Notes under the pieces: generated by a model
Databases searched by the model: none
Told to the model about the DNA's origin: nothing
Seen by the model: only the letters and a program-made list of their open reading frames with translations
Part shown: positions 9,393 through 18,744 of the stretch, piece by piece
How positions within the stretch are numbered: position 1 is the stretch's first letter
Layout: each line of letters opens with the position of its first letter
DNA from: JBARKJ01 sp963698885
Lineage (GTDB): Bacteria > Nitrospirota > JACRHJ01
DNA length: 64,000 bases
Direction of reading: 5' to 3'
Assembly (NCBI GenBank): GCA_963698885.1
Contig: CAVOSJ010000002.1
Location: forward strand, 186,001 to 250,000
Program-made: the position numbers and the translations under genes

Positions 9393-10136
9393 ATGTCTGA
9401 CTATAGCATAAAGATTCCATTATTCGAGGGGCCGCTTGATTTGCTGCTCCATCTTATCCGAAAGGACGAGGTGGACATATACGACATCCCAGTCGCGCGG
9501 ATCGCGGAGCAGTACCTCGAATATATCGACCTGATGACGGAGCTGAACCTGGAGGTCGCGGGGGAGTTCCTGGTGATGGCGGCGACGCTTGCCCAGATAA
9601 AGTCCCGGATGCTCCTTCCGCCGGCTGAAGGCGAGGGCGAGGAAGAGGGCGTGGACCCCAGGATGCAGCTTGTCGAGAGGCTCCTTGAGTACAAGAAATT
9701 CAAGGAGGCAGCCGAAGATCTGGGCGCGCGTGAGAACCTCTGGCGAGACGTGTTCGTCCGTTCCGCGAAGGGCGCGTGGGAAGACTCCGAGGAGCCGAAG
9801 GAAGAAGCCCTTTTTAATTTCGGGCTGATCGACCTTTTAGACGCGTTCAAGCGCGTGCTCACGAACGTGCCCGCGGGAAAATTCCACGACGTCGGCGGCG
9901 AGGGCATCAGCATCACCGACAGGATTAACCAGATACTGGAAAAATTGTCGGGGGAAAAGAGCCTGACTTTCGACGGGCTTTTCGAAGGGGGTCTAACCAG
10001 GGCCCAGGTGGTGGTGACTTTCCTGGCGCTGCTCGAGCTTGCGAGGATCAGGGCGGTGAAGATATTCCAGGCCGAGGAATTCGGCGTAATTCGTATAATG
10101 AAAGCGGTGTCCGAAGATGGCCCTTCAACAGATTAA
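9393..10136 (+). CDS. scpA: Segregation and condensation protein A
   Basis: Kleisin subunit of the SMC-ScpAB condensin that compacts and segregates chromosomes. The family start IPLFEGPLDLLLHLIRKDEV is at residues 7-26, followed by the DIYDIPVARIAEQYL segment that contacts the SMC neck. A charged middle region (GEGEEEGVDP) leads to a winged-helix C-terminus (FLALLELARIRAVKIFQ) that binds the SMC cap. Length of 247 residues is normal. The gene overlaps scpB by 20 bases, which implies coupled translation and balanced subunit amounts. The smc gene is not in this window. Confidence 0.96.
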   Translation: MSDYSIKIPLFEGPLDLLLHLIRKDEVDIYDIPVARIAEQYLEYIDLMTELNLEVAGEFLVMAATLAQIKSRMLLPPAEGEGEEEGVDPRMQLVERLLEYKKFKEAAEDLGARENLWRDVFVRSAKGAWEDSEEPKEEALFNFGLIDLLDAFKRVLTNVPAGKFHDVGGEGISITDRINQILEKLSGEKSLTFDGLFEGGLTRAQVVVTFLALLELARIRAVKIFQAEEFGVIRIMKAVSEDGPSTD

Positions 10137-10989
10137 GGCGTCTGTAGAGGCACTTCTATATGTTTCTGACACGCCTCTTAGCCTGCGGAAGATAAAAGAG
10201 GCCTTCGGCGAGGACTCGGGCGTCGAGCAGGAAGAAATACAAAACGCGCTGACGTCTTTGCAGGAGGATTTCAATTCCGACGGCCGGGGAGTGCGCATCG
10301 CCGAGCTTGCGGGCGGCTTCCAGATAATTACCAGGCCGGAGTTCGCGCCGTATATCAAGAGGCTGCAGAAGATAAAACCGCCGAGGCTTTCCGCCCCGGC
10401 TTTGGAGACGCTGGCGATAATAGCATACCGCCAGCCCCTGATACGCGCCGAGATCGAGGCTATACGCGGCGTGAACGCGGACGGCGTTTTGAAGACCCTG
10501 CTGGAGCGGCGGCTGATAAGGATTGCCGGACGTCAGGACGTCCCCGGCAAACCGATAATGTATGCGACCACTGCGGACTTCCTCCAGTATTTTGGACTCA
10601 AGGACCTCTCGTCGCTGCCTTCGCTCCGGGAACTGGAACGGGAACTTGGGATGGAGGAGAATACTATACTCGGCAACCTGGAGCCGGAGCTTCCGGGGCT
10701 GGACGGGCCGGAGATGGAACGGATGGCCGAGGAGTACCGCGAGAAGCGGCGCGCGGATATCGAAGCGGAAGAGGCGTCCCTGGCCGCGCAGGCCGAGGCG
10801 GAGCTGGCCGTGTTCAAGGAAGAGGTCTCGGGCGGCGCGGAGCCGGACGAGTTGCCGGAGGAGGCCACGGACAAGGCGGTAGGGCGCGACGCCCTCGGCG
10901 CGCCGGAGAACCCGTGCATCCCGGATGCCGGGGATACTCCGGAGGAGATACTCGAAGAGCTTGATAAAGAAGGTCAGGACGGGTTTTGA
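10117..10989 (+). CDS. scpB: Segregation and condensation protein B, with long acidic tail
   Basis: Dimeric winged-helix partner of ScpA. The two wHTH domains span about residues 1-175, with VEALLYVSDTPLSLRKIKEA at the start and ALETLAIIAYRQPLIRAEIE, the strongest family signature, at about 93-112, then GVNADGVLKTLLERRLIRI. Unlike compact homologues it continues for about 100 residues as an acidic, Glu/Ala-rich tail that is probably disordered. Such tails occur in other Deltaproteobacteria-like ScpB proteins. The ATG lies inside the end of scpA. A promoter for ilvE begins just after its stop. Confidence 0.94.
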   Translation: MALQQIKASVEALLYVSDTPLSLRKIKEAFGEDSGVEQEEIQNALTSLQEDFNSDGRGVRIAELAGGFQIITRPEFAPYIKRLQKIKPPRLSAPALETLAIIAYRQPLIRAEIEAIRGVNADGVLKTLLERRLIRIAGRQDVPGKPIMYATTADFLQYFGLKDLSSLPSLRELERELGMEENTILGNLEPELPGLDGPEMERMAEEYREKRRADIEAEEASLAAQAEAELAVFKEEVSGGAEPDELPEEATDKAVGRDALGAPENPCIPDAGDTPEEILEELDKEGQDGF

Positions 10990-10996
10990 AAAAGGT

Positions 10997-11026
10997 TTGA
11001 CTTTAAGGTTCTCGCTCTGCTATTAT
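10997..11026 (+). promoter_or_regulatory. Sigma-70-type promoter for ilvE
   Basis: TTGACT at 10997-11002 and TATTAT at 11021-11026 are separated by 18 bases, directly after the scpB stop. Confidence 0.6.
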
Positions 11027-11059
11027 TTGAACCTTCCTAAAACCTAAGGAGTTTTGAGT

Positions 11060-11968
11060 TTGAAAGAGACCGAAAAGATCTGGATGGACGGCAAGCTTGT
11101 CCCGTGGGCCGACGCGAAGGTGCACGTCATGGTGCACAGCCTGCATTACGGGCTGGCCGTATTCGAGGGCATCCGCTGCTACAAAGGCAAGGGCGGCTCA
11201 TATGTCTTCCGGCTGGACGAGCATATCGACCGGCTCTTCGACTCCGCGCACATATTCCAGATGGACGTGCCGTTTACCAAGGCGGAGATGAAAAAGGCCG
11301 TCGTCCAGACGATAAAGGCGAACAAGCTGGACGAGTGCTACATCCGTCCGCTCATCTATATAGGCTACGGCGCGATGGGGCTTTCCGTTTCAGGCCCGAT
11401 TAACGTTGTGGTATCTTGCTGGCCCTGGGGCGCCTATCTCGGCGACGAAGCCATAAAGAACGGCATCAAGGTGAAGACCAGCTCGTTTACGAGGCACCAC
11501 GTGAACATCACCATGACCCGCGCCAAGTCCACCGGGTCGTACATAAATTCCCAGCTCGCCAAGCACGAGGCGAGGTCGGCGGGCTGCGACGAGGCGATGC
11601 TTTTAGACCCTGAAGGATACGTGGCCGAGGGGAGCGGGGAGAACATCTTCATCGTAAGGAAGGGCATCATAAAGACGACGCCCCTTACCTCCATCCTGGA
11701 AGGCATCACGCGGGACTCCATAATAGAGCTTGCGGCGGAGCTTGGTTACGTGGTCCGGGAAGAGCGCTTTACCAGGGACGAGGTTTACATATCGGATGAG
11801 GCGTTCTTTACCGGCACCGCGGCGGAGGTCACGCCGATACGCGAGGTGGACGGCCGCTCGATAGCCGACGGAAAGCCCGGCCCGGTCACGCAGGCGCTTC
11901 AGAAGGTGTTTTTTGAGATAGTCAAGGGCAAGTCCAAGAAGCACAAGGACTGGCTTACCAAGATATAA
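11060..11968 (+). CDS. ilvE: Branched-chain amino acid aminotransferase
   Basis: Class IV PLP aminotransferase for the last step of Leu, Ile and Val synthesis, with glutamate as amino donor. About 302 residues. Signatures are IWMDGKLVPWADAKVHVMVH and LHYGLAVFEGIRCY at the N-terminus, TRAKSTGSYINSQLAKHEA with the likely PLP-binding Lys, EGSGENIFIV, and FFTGTAAEVTPIREVDGR near the end. The TTG at 11060 was chosen as start because AAGGAG (11046-11051) sits 8 bases before it; the TTG at 11054 is too close to that site. A tRNA-Leu gene follows directly. Confidence 0.94.
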   Translation: MKETEKIWMDGKLVPWADAKVHVMVHSLHYGLAVFEGIRCYKGKGGSYVFRLDEHIDRLFDSAHIFQMDVPFTKAEMKKAVVQTIKANKLDECYIRPLIYIGYGAMGLSVSGPINVVVSCWPWGAYLGDEAIKNGIKVKTSSFTRHHVNITMTRAKSTGSYINSQLAKHEARSAGCDEAMLLDPEGYVAEGSGENIFIVRKGIIKTTPLTSILEGITRDSIIELAAELGYVVREERFTRDEVYISDEAFFTGTAAEVTPIREVDGRSIADGKPGPVTQALQKVFFEIVKGKSKKHKDWLTKI

Positions 11969-11976
11969 TAAAGATA

Positions 11977-12002
11977 ACCATCTCCCCGCAGTTGGAGATG
12001 GT
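11977..12002 (+). terminator. Hairpin between ilvE and tRNA-Leu
   Basis: ACCATCTCC and GGAGATGGT pair perfectly over 9 bp with an 8-base loop, 6 bases after the ilvE stop. No T-run follows, so it could be a processing or mRNA-protecting stem instead of a terminator. Confidence 0.45.
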
Positions 12003-12011
12003 GAACGAAAT

Positions 12012-12095
12012 GCCGGAGTGGTGGAATGGTAGACACGCACGTTTGAGGGGCGTGTGGGGCGACCCATACGAGTTCGAGTCTCGTCTCCGGCACCA
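12012..12095 (+). tRNA. tRNA-Leu (anticodon GAG)
   Basis: An 84-base class II tRNA. The acceptor arms GCCGGAG and CTCCGGC pair fully. The anticodon stem CACG(T)/(G)CGTG closes the loop TTGAGGG with anticodon GAG, reading CUC and CUU. A long variable arm (TGGGGCGACCCAT region) and the T-arm motif GTTCGAGTC are present. The 3' CCA is encoded. A terminator follows at once. It probably shares the ilvE transcript, as no separate promoter was seen. Confidence 0.96.
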
Positions 12096-12101
12096 TTAAA
12101 A

Positions 12102-12133
12102 AAAAGGCGTTCCATATGGGACGCCTTTTCTAT
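12102..12133 (+). terminator. Rho-independent terminator after tRNA-Leu
   Basis: AAAAGGCGTTCC and GGGACGCCTTTT form a 12-bp stem (one T-G pair) with an ATAT loop, ending in TTTTCTAT. Confidence 0.88.
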
Positions 12134-12144
12134 ATAATAAATAC

Positions 12145-12501
12145 ATGTCGCACCACCACAAGCCGCTGCTTACCCGGGAACAGTTCGCGAGACGACAGGC
12201 ACGCTACGCCCTTTTCTCCCTCTTAATCCTTGCGTTCTCTATCGGAATCGGCATGGCGGGATATCACTACTTCGGCCATCTCCCGTGGGTGGACTCCTTC
12301 CTTAACGCATCCATGATACTCACCGGGATGGGGCCCGTGGACCACATGGAATCGGACGCGGGAAAGCTGTTCTCGTCTTTTTACGCACTGTTCTCCGGCG
12401 TCGCCTTCCTGACTTTCGTCGCGGTCCTGTTCTCCCCGGCCTATCGCCGCTTCATGCACAAGTTCCACCTGGACATCGAGGTGGGTGAAGAGGACGAATG
12501 A
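12145..12501 (+). CDS. Conserved two-helix membrane protein (ion-channel-like pore segment)
   Basis: 118 residues. A His-rich start (MSHHHK) and a basic stretch precede one membrane helix at about 25-45. A re-entrant-looking segment FLNASMILTGMGPVDHMESD follows, then a second helix (YALFSGVAFLTFVAVLF) and a short acidic cytoplasmic end. The layout helix - pore-like loop - helix resembles two-helix potassium-channel-like proteins, and small hypothetical proteins with a MILTGMGPVD motif are widespread. The channel function is inference only. The stop overlaps the start of the next gene by four bases (ATGA). Confidence 0.7.
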   Translation: MSHHHKPLLTREQFARRQARYALFSLLILAFSIGIGMAGYHYFGHLPWVDSFLNASMILTGMGPVDHMESDAGKLFSSFYALFSGVAFLTFVAVLFSPAYRRFMHKFHLDIEVGEEDE

Positions 12502-13325
12502 AGAAATTATTTCTGGCCGGGGCCGCGGCCCTTTTGACCCTGCTCGCCGTCCCTGCCGCTGTCGCTATCCCCGCCCGCCCCGCGCTCGCGGACGGATGCC
12601 GCTCTAAGCCATACAGCGCCAAAGAAATTCAGGAGCGCCAGAACCTTGTAGCGCCAATGCCCGTGGGCTCCCGGATAGCCTACTGGGCGGAGCAGTTCAG
12701 GAATGTGCCATACGACACGGACCCGCTGGGCAAATACGTGCGGACAAAGAAAATAGTGTGCGACCAGGAGATGGACTGCATGTACCTCGTATTCCGCTCC
12801 GTGGAACTCGCGCTTTCCAGGACCCCCGAAGATGCCGTCGATAAGGCGTTAGACCTGCGGTTCAAGACGAAGGGGAGGCTGGGCAAAGATAACGAAGTCT
12901 TAAACTACGGCGAGCGGTTCGATTATGCCGAAGACATGATAGCCTCCGGCAAATGGGGTAAGGATATAACGGCGGAGATAGCCCCTCCGGCGGAGGCCCC
13001 AGGTTCAAGAGGTTATAAAAAGGTGGAGTACGTCCCGAAGGCGGAGCTTATGGAGGAGAAATACTACTCGCGCCTGAAGGACGGAGACATTATATATTTT
13101 ATAAAAGACCCGGCAAAGCGCGCGGTCGGCGAGATAGTCGGACACCTGGGCATAATAAAAATGGAAGCAAAGCCTGAGTCCGGCACGCCGGCGCCTTTTC
13201 TGATTAACGCCAGCGGGACTAAAACCTCCGCCACACATTGCGGCGGAGGCTTCGTCAAAAAGGTTTCGCTTCTGGATTATCTTTCCAGTACCGGTTTCAT
13301 CGGGGCCAAGTTCACCCGCTTTTAG
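12498..13325 (+). CDS. Secreted NlpC/P60-like protein, possibly DUF1460 (amidase-like)
   Basis: 275 residues. An N-terminal signal peptide (MKKLFLAGAAALLTLLAVPA) ends near ALADG. The middle has VPYDTDPLGKYVRT followed by DQEMDCMYLVFRSVELAL, which fits the Gly-x-Pro-Tyr and Cys-containing active site of DUF1460/NlpC-P60 hydrolases that cut peptidoglycan peptides. IVGHLGIIK supplies the expected histidine. These features support a periplasmic cell-wall amidase or peptidase, but the match is from memory and the family remains uncertain. It is coupled to the upstream membrane protein and convergent with the FecR-like gene, whose stop is 2 bases away. Confidence 0.6.
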   Translation: MKKLFLAGAAALLTLLAVPAAVAIPARPALADGCRSKPYSAKEIQERQNLVAPMPVGSRIAYWAEQFRNVPYDTDPLGKYVRTKKIVCDQEMDCMYLVFRSVELALSRTPEDAVDKALDLRFKTKGRLGKDNEVLNYGERFDYAEDMIASGKWGKDITAEIAPPAEAPGSRGYKKVEYVPKAELMEEKYYSRLKDGDIIYFIKDPAKRAVGEIVGHLGIIKMEAKPESGTPAPFLINASGTKTSATHCGGGFVKKVSLLDYLSSTGFIGAKFTRF

Positions 13326-13326
13326 T

Positions 13327-15181
13327 TTACCGCTCTTCTTCGGGCTTCTGCCGCTCTTTCTGCTTTTCTTCCTTTGGCTTTACCTGGCGCTTCTCCGCGG
13401 GAGGCAGTTTTTTCTGCGCAGGCCTGCCCGCTTCAGGCTGACCTTCGCGCGGTGAACGCCTCCATGCGGGTCCGACCCTCCGGCCTTGCAGGCGAAGGCG
13501 CCTGCCCGGATGGGCTCACCTGCCCTCTCTCTTTTAGCGGGGCTCCCGGTCTTTCGGCCCCGGGCCGGGTCTCGGCCCCACTGCCTGCCGGGATATTTCT
13601 TTCCCCTGGTGCAACTCCTTGTCCCTGCCTTCCGGGAGGCGCGGGCCGCTCTTTTTCCATGCCGCCCGATTTACCGGGTTTAAGTCCGGGAGCGGTAGCC
13701 GCCCCGGGTCTCGCGAACGGGACCTTTCTGCCCAGCTGCTTTAGCGGCATTTTCGGCGGCGTCTTGCCCGGCGCGAATGCGGACCTTCCCTGCGTCCTCA
13801 CAATCGCCCTCTGCTTCACCATCGGGAGGACCTTCTCCATCTGCCTCTGCGGCAGGGCCTTCGGCTTCACACCGGGCCTCGGGAGCCTCGTCTCCTTTAT
13901 CGGTTTTATATCCCTCGCGGGCGGCCTTGGCATGACCCGCTGCCCCATCGCTCCCGGATGCCTGAACGGGTCCTGACCCTGGGCAATGCGCATGCGCTTG
14001 GTATCGCCCCTTAAGAAGCCATCCCTGTTTACGACGACGACGCCGTTAGTCACCCTGCTGTTGACGTAAACATTTTTAACGACGGTAATCCTGGTCACGT
14101 TCACGTTGACGCTCCCGGGACCGTAGTAGCCGTAGCCGTAATATATCTCGCGCGGGGCGAGCGGCACCCATGATACCGCGTCTCCGCCCCAGGACCAGCC
14201 GACGTAGCCGGGCGACCACCACCCCCCTACGCTGACCGCCGGGGGAAGCCAGAACCAGCCCGTCGAAACCGCCCACGACCACCTGCCGTAATGGAAGGGC
14301 GCGTACCACTGGTCGTACGGGAGCCAGACGTAATCGCCCGCCACCCATACCCATCTGCCGTTGGAGTAAGGCGACCAGGCCGGATCGACCGCGGGCACCC
14401 ATACCTCTCCGTACTCGGGATAGGCAACCCAATGGCCGCCTTCGTCAAACTCGTAGCCGTAGCCGGCCATATCCGGCGGCAGGTAGCGCGCGCTCCCGGA
14501 CGGCTTCCTGTAGCGGTCCCAGCGCGAGTCCACCCAGTTGTCCCAGTCGTCACGCGCGGGCAGGGCGCTGGTATATACCTGTCCGTCCTGGGTTATTTCC
14601 GCCATATCGCCCTTGCTTACGTCCGAGATGCCGTCCTGCGTCTCCAGTTCGACCCTGCCCGAAGTTACCCCAACCTGGGTAGTCCCGTCCTGGAGGACGG
14701 TAATACGGAACCGCGCCTTGTCGTAAGCGCGGACGCTGGCGTTCGGGGTATCCACCTGGAATACGTCGTCAGGCCCCATCCGGCGGGTGGCAAAGGATGC
14801 CTCGCCGGAAGCGATTGCAACCTGAAAGGCGCGTCCCTTGTCGCTTTCCATCTTGTTGATGTCGAGTTCGGTCTGATAGTTTATCCAGGCCATGTGCCCG
14901 CCCATGAACTGGACCTCTATCTTCGAGTCGTCTCCGGCCCATAGCCTGTCCCCGTCACGGAGCGAGAAATTGACCGAGAGCGCGGCCCAATCATCGGTAT
15001 CTTCGCTGTTGAATGACGTATCCCCCTGCATCATGGTAACCCGCGCCATCCCAAGTCCCGCCGGAGGGCCTGCCGGCGTCGCCGCAGGCTCGTCGGCAAA
15101 CGCTTGAATTCCAAAGGAAAGAAGAAATATCGAAAGGACGGCTCCCAAGAGGGATATTACGGGACGGGACGGGTTTTTCAT
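13327..15181 (-). CDS. FecR-domain, Trp-rich (DUF6600-like) secreted protein, one frame break
   Basis: A long exported protein. Signal peptide at residues 1-30 (ending GIQAFADE). A FecR-like beta domain follows at about 45-190, with RDGDRLWAGDDSKIEVQF, DTPNASVRAYDKARFRITV and GVTSGRVELET. Residues 225-340 form a Trp/Tyr/Gly-rich block of repeats such as YSNGRWVWVAGDYVWLPYDQ, as in DUF6600 proteins. The rest is a Pro/Arg/Lys-rich, probably disordered tail. The open frame stops at 13433, but another frame continues the same composition (EGQPEAGRPAQKKLPPAEKR, KEEKQKERQKPEEER) to 13327, so one extra base near 13450 is likely. Role unknown; probably envelope or surface associated. Confidence 0.75.
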
Positions 15182-15357
15182 CTATTCCTCCGGACGGTTT
15201 ATAATTAATACTTTTTTACCTATGTTTAGTATATCACTTACATGACAAATATAGCTTGAACAGCCTTCCCGAAAAAGCTATCATGCTACATACCTTAGAC
15301 GGAAGCCCGCGCGGAAAGATTACAACAAACCGGGGCGGACCGTCAGCCGGAGGAAAA

Positions 15358-15762
15358 GTGGAACTGGACGACGACCAGATGTGCTTCGTATGCGGTCTTC
15401 ATAACCAGGGGGGGCTTCAGCTTAAGTTCCGCCTGGACAAAGACGGCAGGTCGCTCTCGGCGGATTTTACGCCCGTGAATACCTGGCAGGGCTATAAGGG
15501 CATGGTGCACGGCGGGATAATCTCCACCGTACTGGACGAGGCGATGACGAAGCTTGCGTATTCCCTGGGGATGAACGCGGTCACGGGGAAGCTCACGGTG
15601 CGGTTTAAAAAACCGCTTTTGGTGGGCGAGAAGGTAAAGGTTACCGGGCGAGTCCTGAAGGAGTCCGGGCGGACTGTCGAGGCGGTGGCTGATGCGGTCA
15701 AAGAGGACGGGACGGTGGTAGCGGTGGCCGAGGGGCTATTGGTAAAGGTAAAGGGACACTAA
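15358..15762 (+). CDS. PaaI-type hotdog-fold thioesterase
   Basis: Acyl-CoA thioesterase-like protein of about 134 residues with one hotdog domain. The signature MVHGGIISTVLDEAM holds the His-Gly-Gly and catalytic acid positions, and TGKLTVRFKKPLLVGEKVKV the central strands. It starts with a Cys-containing segment MCFVCGLHNQGGL, typical of this subgroup. The frame is open further up (TTG at 15256, ATG at 15283), but the GTG at 15358 has GGAGG at 15349-15353 and gives a family-like N-terminus, so it was preferred. Substrate unknown. Confidence 0.8.
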   Translation: MELDDDQMCFVCGLHNQGGLQLKFRLDKDGRSLSADFTPVNTWQGYKGMVHGGIISTVLDEAMTKLAYSLGMNAVTGKLTVRFKKPLLVGEKVKVTGRVLKESGRTVEAVADAVKEDGTVVAVAEGLLVKVKGH

Positions 15763-15777
15763 AAAAGGAATTTCCAT

Positions 15778-16104
15778 TTGAGGAAATATCTGATTATATT
15801 CGGCCTTATCGGCCTTCTGGTCCCCTTCTTCTTCGAGTTCGTCTGGCATTTCGTGGCGCGTGATTTCGGTTCCTGGTTTGTCGTATTTTTCTGGCCGGGC
15901 TTTCTTTTACTTGCCGACCCTTCCAAGTCCACGGACGTGAAGTTCAGCTTCATAGCGTTCGCAACCGCCGCCAACGGTGTCTTCTATTCCGCGCTTGGTT
16001 TCTTTCTCTGGGGACTGTTCCATAGAAACCGCTGGTTTCTGGCCGTCTTCGTCCTGCCCGTAATATGGTTCTGCTACCGCGTCTTCGTGCTGGTGCATTC
16101 ATAA
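15778..16104 (+). CDS. Small multi-pass membrane protein of unknown function
   Basis: 108 residues, TTG start with AAGGA at about 15764. Three to four hydrophobic segments cover most of the length: LIIFGLIGLLVPFFFEFVW, WFVVFFWPGFLLL, FSFIAFATAANGVFYSALGF, and RWFLAVFVLPVIWFCYRVFV. I do not recognise the family. It lies 15 bases after the thioesterase and 14 bases before rnr, so it is probably co-transcribed with both. Confidence 0.7.
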   Translation: MRKYLIIFGLIGLLVPFFFEFVWHFVARDFGSWFVVFFWPGFLLLADPSKSTDVKFSFIAFATAANGVFYSALGFFLWGLFHRNRWFLAVFVLPVIWFCYRVFVLVHS

Positions 16105-16118
16105 GGTAAAATTCAAAT

Positions 16119-18326
16119 ATGGAACAAAAAAGTAAAATCATGGCCCTCATGCGCGAGAAGACCTACCGTCCGCTCCTGATGAAGGAGCTGATGCGGAACC
16201 TGGGCGCGCCTAAGGAGGCCCGGCAGGACGTGAAGCACGCCATCCGCGAACTGATAAGGGAAGGCGAGATAATCAAGATCCGCGGCAACCGCTACGGCCT
16301 TCCCTCAAAGATGAACCTGGTCGTCGGCAAGCTCTCGGTGCACCCGGACGGATACGGCTTCGTGATGCCGGATACCGAGGACGGCCAGGACGGCTGGCCG
16401 CGGGGAGGACGTATATGTCCGGGCGATAGAGATGATGGGCGCGATGCATGGGGACAGGGTCGTTGCGAGAGTCGAGCGCGAAAAAGGCGAGGGGAAGCGG
16501 GAAGGCCGCATAATAAGGATACTGGAACGCGCGACGGAGAGGGTGGTCGGAAAATACGAGTCCGGGCGCGGCTTCGGCGTGGTCGTATCCACAAACCCGC
16601 GCATCACGCACGACTTCTACATCCCGCCGAAAGAGAGGGGCGGCGCGAAAGACGGCCAGATGGTGGTCGCCCAGATAAAGCATTACCCGGAACCGCACAA
16701 GGCGCCGGAGGCGGAGGTGGTGAAGGTCTTAGGTCTTCCGGGGGAGCCGGGTATAGAGACGGACATGATAATCGAAGAGCACGGTCTTGCGACTGAATTC
16801 TCGGGCGCGGCGATAGACGAGGCCAAGGCTTCTGCGCAGGACGTGACGCCCGCGATGCGAAAAGGCCGGGTTGACCTCCGGACAAAGCCGACCGTGACGA
16901 TAGACGGAGAACGCGCGCGTGATTTCGACGACGCGGTATCCGTGGAGCCCGCGGGCGAGGGGCTTATAAAGCTTTTCGTTTCCATCGCGGACGTGGCGAA
17001 TTACGTGAGGCCCGGCTCGGCCCTTGACGGCGACGCGAGGGACAGGGCCACCAGCGTATATTTTCCGGACCGCGTCCTGCCGATGCTCCCGGAGGAGCTT
17101 AGTAACGGGATATGCAGCCTGAACCCTGGACGTTGAGCGCCTGACCCTGACGGCGGAGATGGTATTCGACAAGGACGGGAACCGCGTCTCTTACGACGTT
17201 TACGAGAGCGTTATAAAGAGCAGGGCGCGTATGACCTATACGGACGTCGCCTTGATTATCGAGCAGGACGACCCGGCCACAAAGGAGAAATACGCGGAAC
17301 TGGTTGACGGCTTCATGCAGATGCGCGAGTTGATGGAGCGGCTGAACAAGATGCGCAGGAAGCGCGGGAGCATAGATTTCGACCTGCCGGAGCCGGAAGT
17401 GATAATCGACCTGACCGGGAAGACGACTGCGATAGTGAAGGCCGAGCGCAATATGGCTCATAAGCTTATAGAGGAGTTCATGCTTGCCGCGAACGAGACC
17501 GTGGCGTCGCATCTGGAGGCGCACGGCGTGCCGTTCCTCTACCGCGTGCACGAAGAGCCGGACGAGGAGAAGATAGAGGTCCTGGGCTCCCTGGTGAAAG
17601 GTTTTGGGCTGCCGTGGCCCACGGGAGGGAATATCCGCCCCAAACATCTGGCCCATCTTTTAGAGGAACTGGCGGGACGTCCGGAGGAGCGCTTCTTGAA
17701 TACGGTGATACTGCGTTCGATGAGGCTCGCCAAATATACCCCGGAGAACGTCGGCCACTTCGGGCTCGCCGCCCGGTGCTATTGCCACTTCACCTCGCCC
17801 ATCAGGAGATACCCGGACTTAAGCGTCCACAGGGCGTTAAAGGAGCTGATCAGGAAGAAATCCATCCCGGCGGAGCGCAAATCCGAAATCGCCTCCGGCC
17901 TTGGGTCGCTTGGCCAGCACTGCTCGTTCATGGAGCGGGAGTCCGAAGAAGCGGAGCGCGAGGTGGTGGCGATAAAGAAGCTCCAGTTCATGACGGACAA
18001 GGTAGGCGGAGAATTCACGGGGTATATTACCGGCGTGACCGCGTTCGGGTTTTTCGTGGAACTGGAGGAATATTTCGTGGAAGGGCTTGTGCGCCTGACC
18101 GCGCTCCATGACGACTATTACAGCTATATCGAGCAGGAACACGCCTTGACGGGCGAGCATACCGGGCGGACGTACCGGCTTGGGGACAAGGTGGATAGTA
18201 ATACTTGAGCGTATCGACCTTGAACGGCGGCAGATGGAGTTCTCCGTGGCCGGGATGTCCGATACCCAACGTCCCCGGCGGGAGCAGGTCTGGATGAAGT
18301 ACAGGGCCAGGGGGAAAAGACGCTAA
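16119..18326 (+). CDS. rnr: Ribonuclease R (RNB-family exoribonuclease), three frame breaks
   Basis: 3'-5' exoribonuclease that degrades structured RNA, including rRNA and mRNA fragments. About 735 residues: N-terminal winged helix (LLMKELMRNL, IIKIRGNRYGLP), cold-shock domains (VHPDGYGFVMPD; GRGFGVVVST), the RNB core with the metal-binding Asp cluster DGERARDFDDAVSVE and later RYPDLSVHRAL, and a C-terminal S1 domain (GEFTGYITGVTAFGFFVELE) ending in a basic RARGKRR. Frame breaks are at about 16404 (extra G in GGGG), 17128 (extra G before DVERLTLTAE) and 18194 (before VILERIDLERRQMEF). The true stop is at 18324-18326. Confidence 0.93.
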
Positions 18327-18363
18327 TTTTGCGGTATACTCTTATTGTTCAATTAAATTTGTC

Positions 18364-18392
18364 TTGACAACCGCCTCATAGTGCGATATAAA
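18364..18392 (+). promoter_or_regulatory. Strong sigma-70-type promoter for rplU-rpmA
   Basis: Perfect TTGACA at 18364-18369 and TATAAA at 18387-18392 with the ideal 17-base spacer, 36 bases before the rplU start. Confidence 0.82.
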
Positions 18393-18427
18393 TATCCCTT
18401 CGATTTTTGACCTGGAGGTGTTCATTA

Positions 18428-18739
18428 ATGTACGCAATAATAAAGACCGGCGGAAAACAGTATAAAGTCGCGCCGGGCGATGTATTAAAGGTGGAGTTCC
18501 TGGGCGTTGAGGCAGGGGAGACGGTGGAGATCGCCGATGTGCTCCTTTTTGAGAACGCGGGCGACGTTAAGGTTGGCAGTCCGCTTGTCTCGGGGGCCAA
18601 GGTGACAGCCGAAGTCGTGCGCGAGGGCAGGGCGAAAAAGGTCCTTGTATTCAAGCACAAAAGGCGCAAGGGCTATCGTAAGATGCGCGGCCACAGGCAG
18701 GACTTTACTGAGCTTAAGATCAAAGAAATTACTGCTTAA
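18428..18739 (+). CDS. rplU: 50S ribosomal protein L21
   Basis: Binds 23S rRNA in the large subunit. 103 residues with the family start MYAIIKTGGKQYKVAPGD and the RNA-binding C-terminal signature FKHKRRKGYRKMRGHRQ. GGAGGT lies upstream of the ATG. It forms the usual unit with rpmA, but here the two are separated by copy 2 of a double-hairpin repeat. Confidence 0.98.
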   Translation: MYAIIKTGGKQYKVAPGDVLKVEFLGVEAGETVEIADVLLFENAGDVKVGSPLVSGAKVTAEVVREGRAKKVLVFKHKRRKGYRKMRGHRQDFTELKIKEITA

Positions 18740-18744
18740 AACCT

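Noticed and set aside
6454..12095. Integrative element using xerD and the tRNA-Leu as attachment site
   Set aside because: The recombinase is of the housekeeping XerD type, the genes between are housekeeping, and no duplicated tRNA end was seen.
15256..15357. N-terminal extension of the hotdog thioesterase (TTG at 15256 or ATG at 15283)
   Set aside because: The extension has no fold features, whereas the GTG at 15358 has a GGAGG ribosome site and gives a family-like start.
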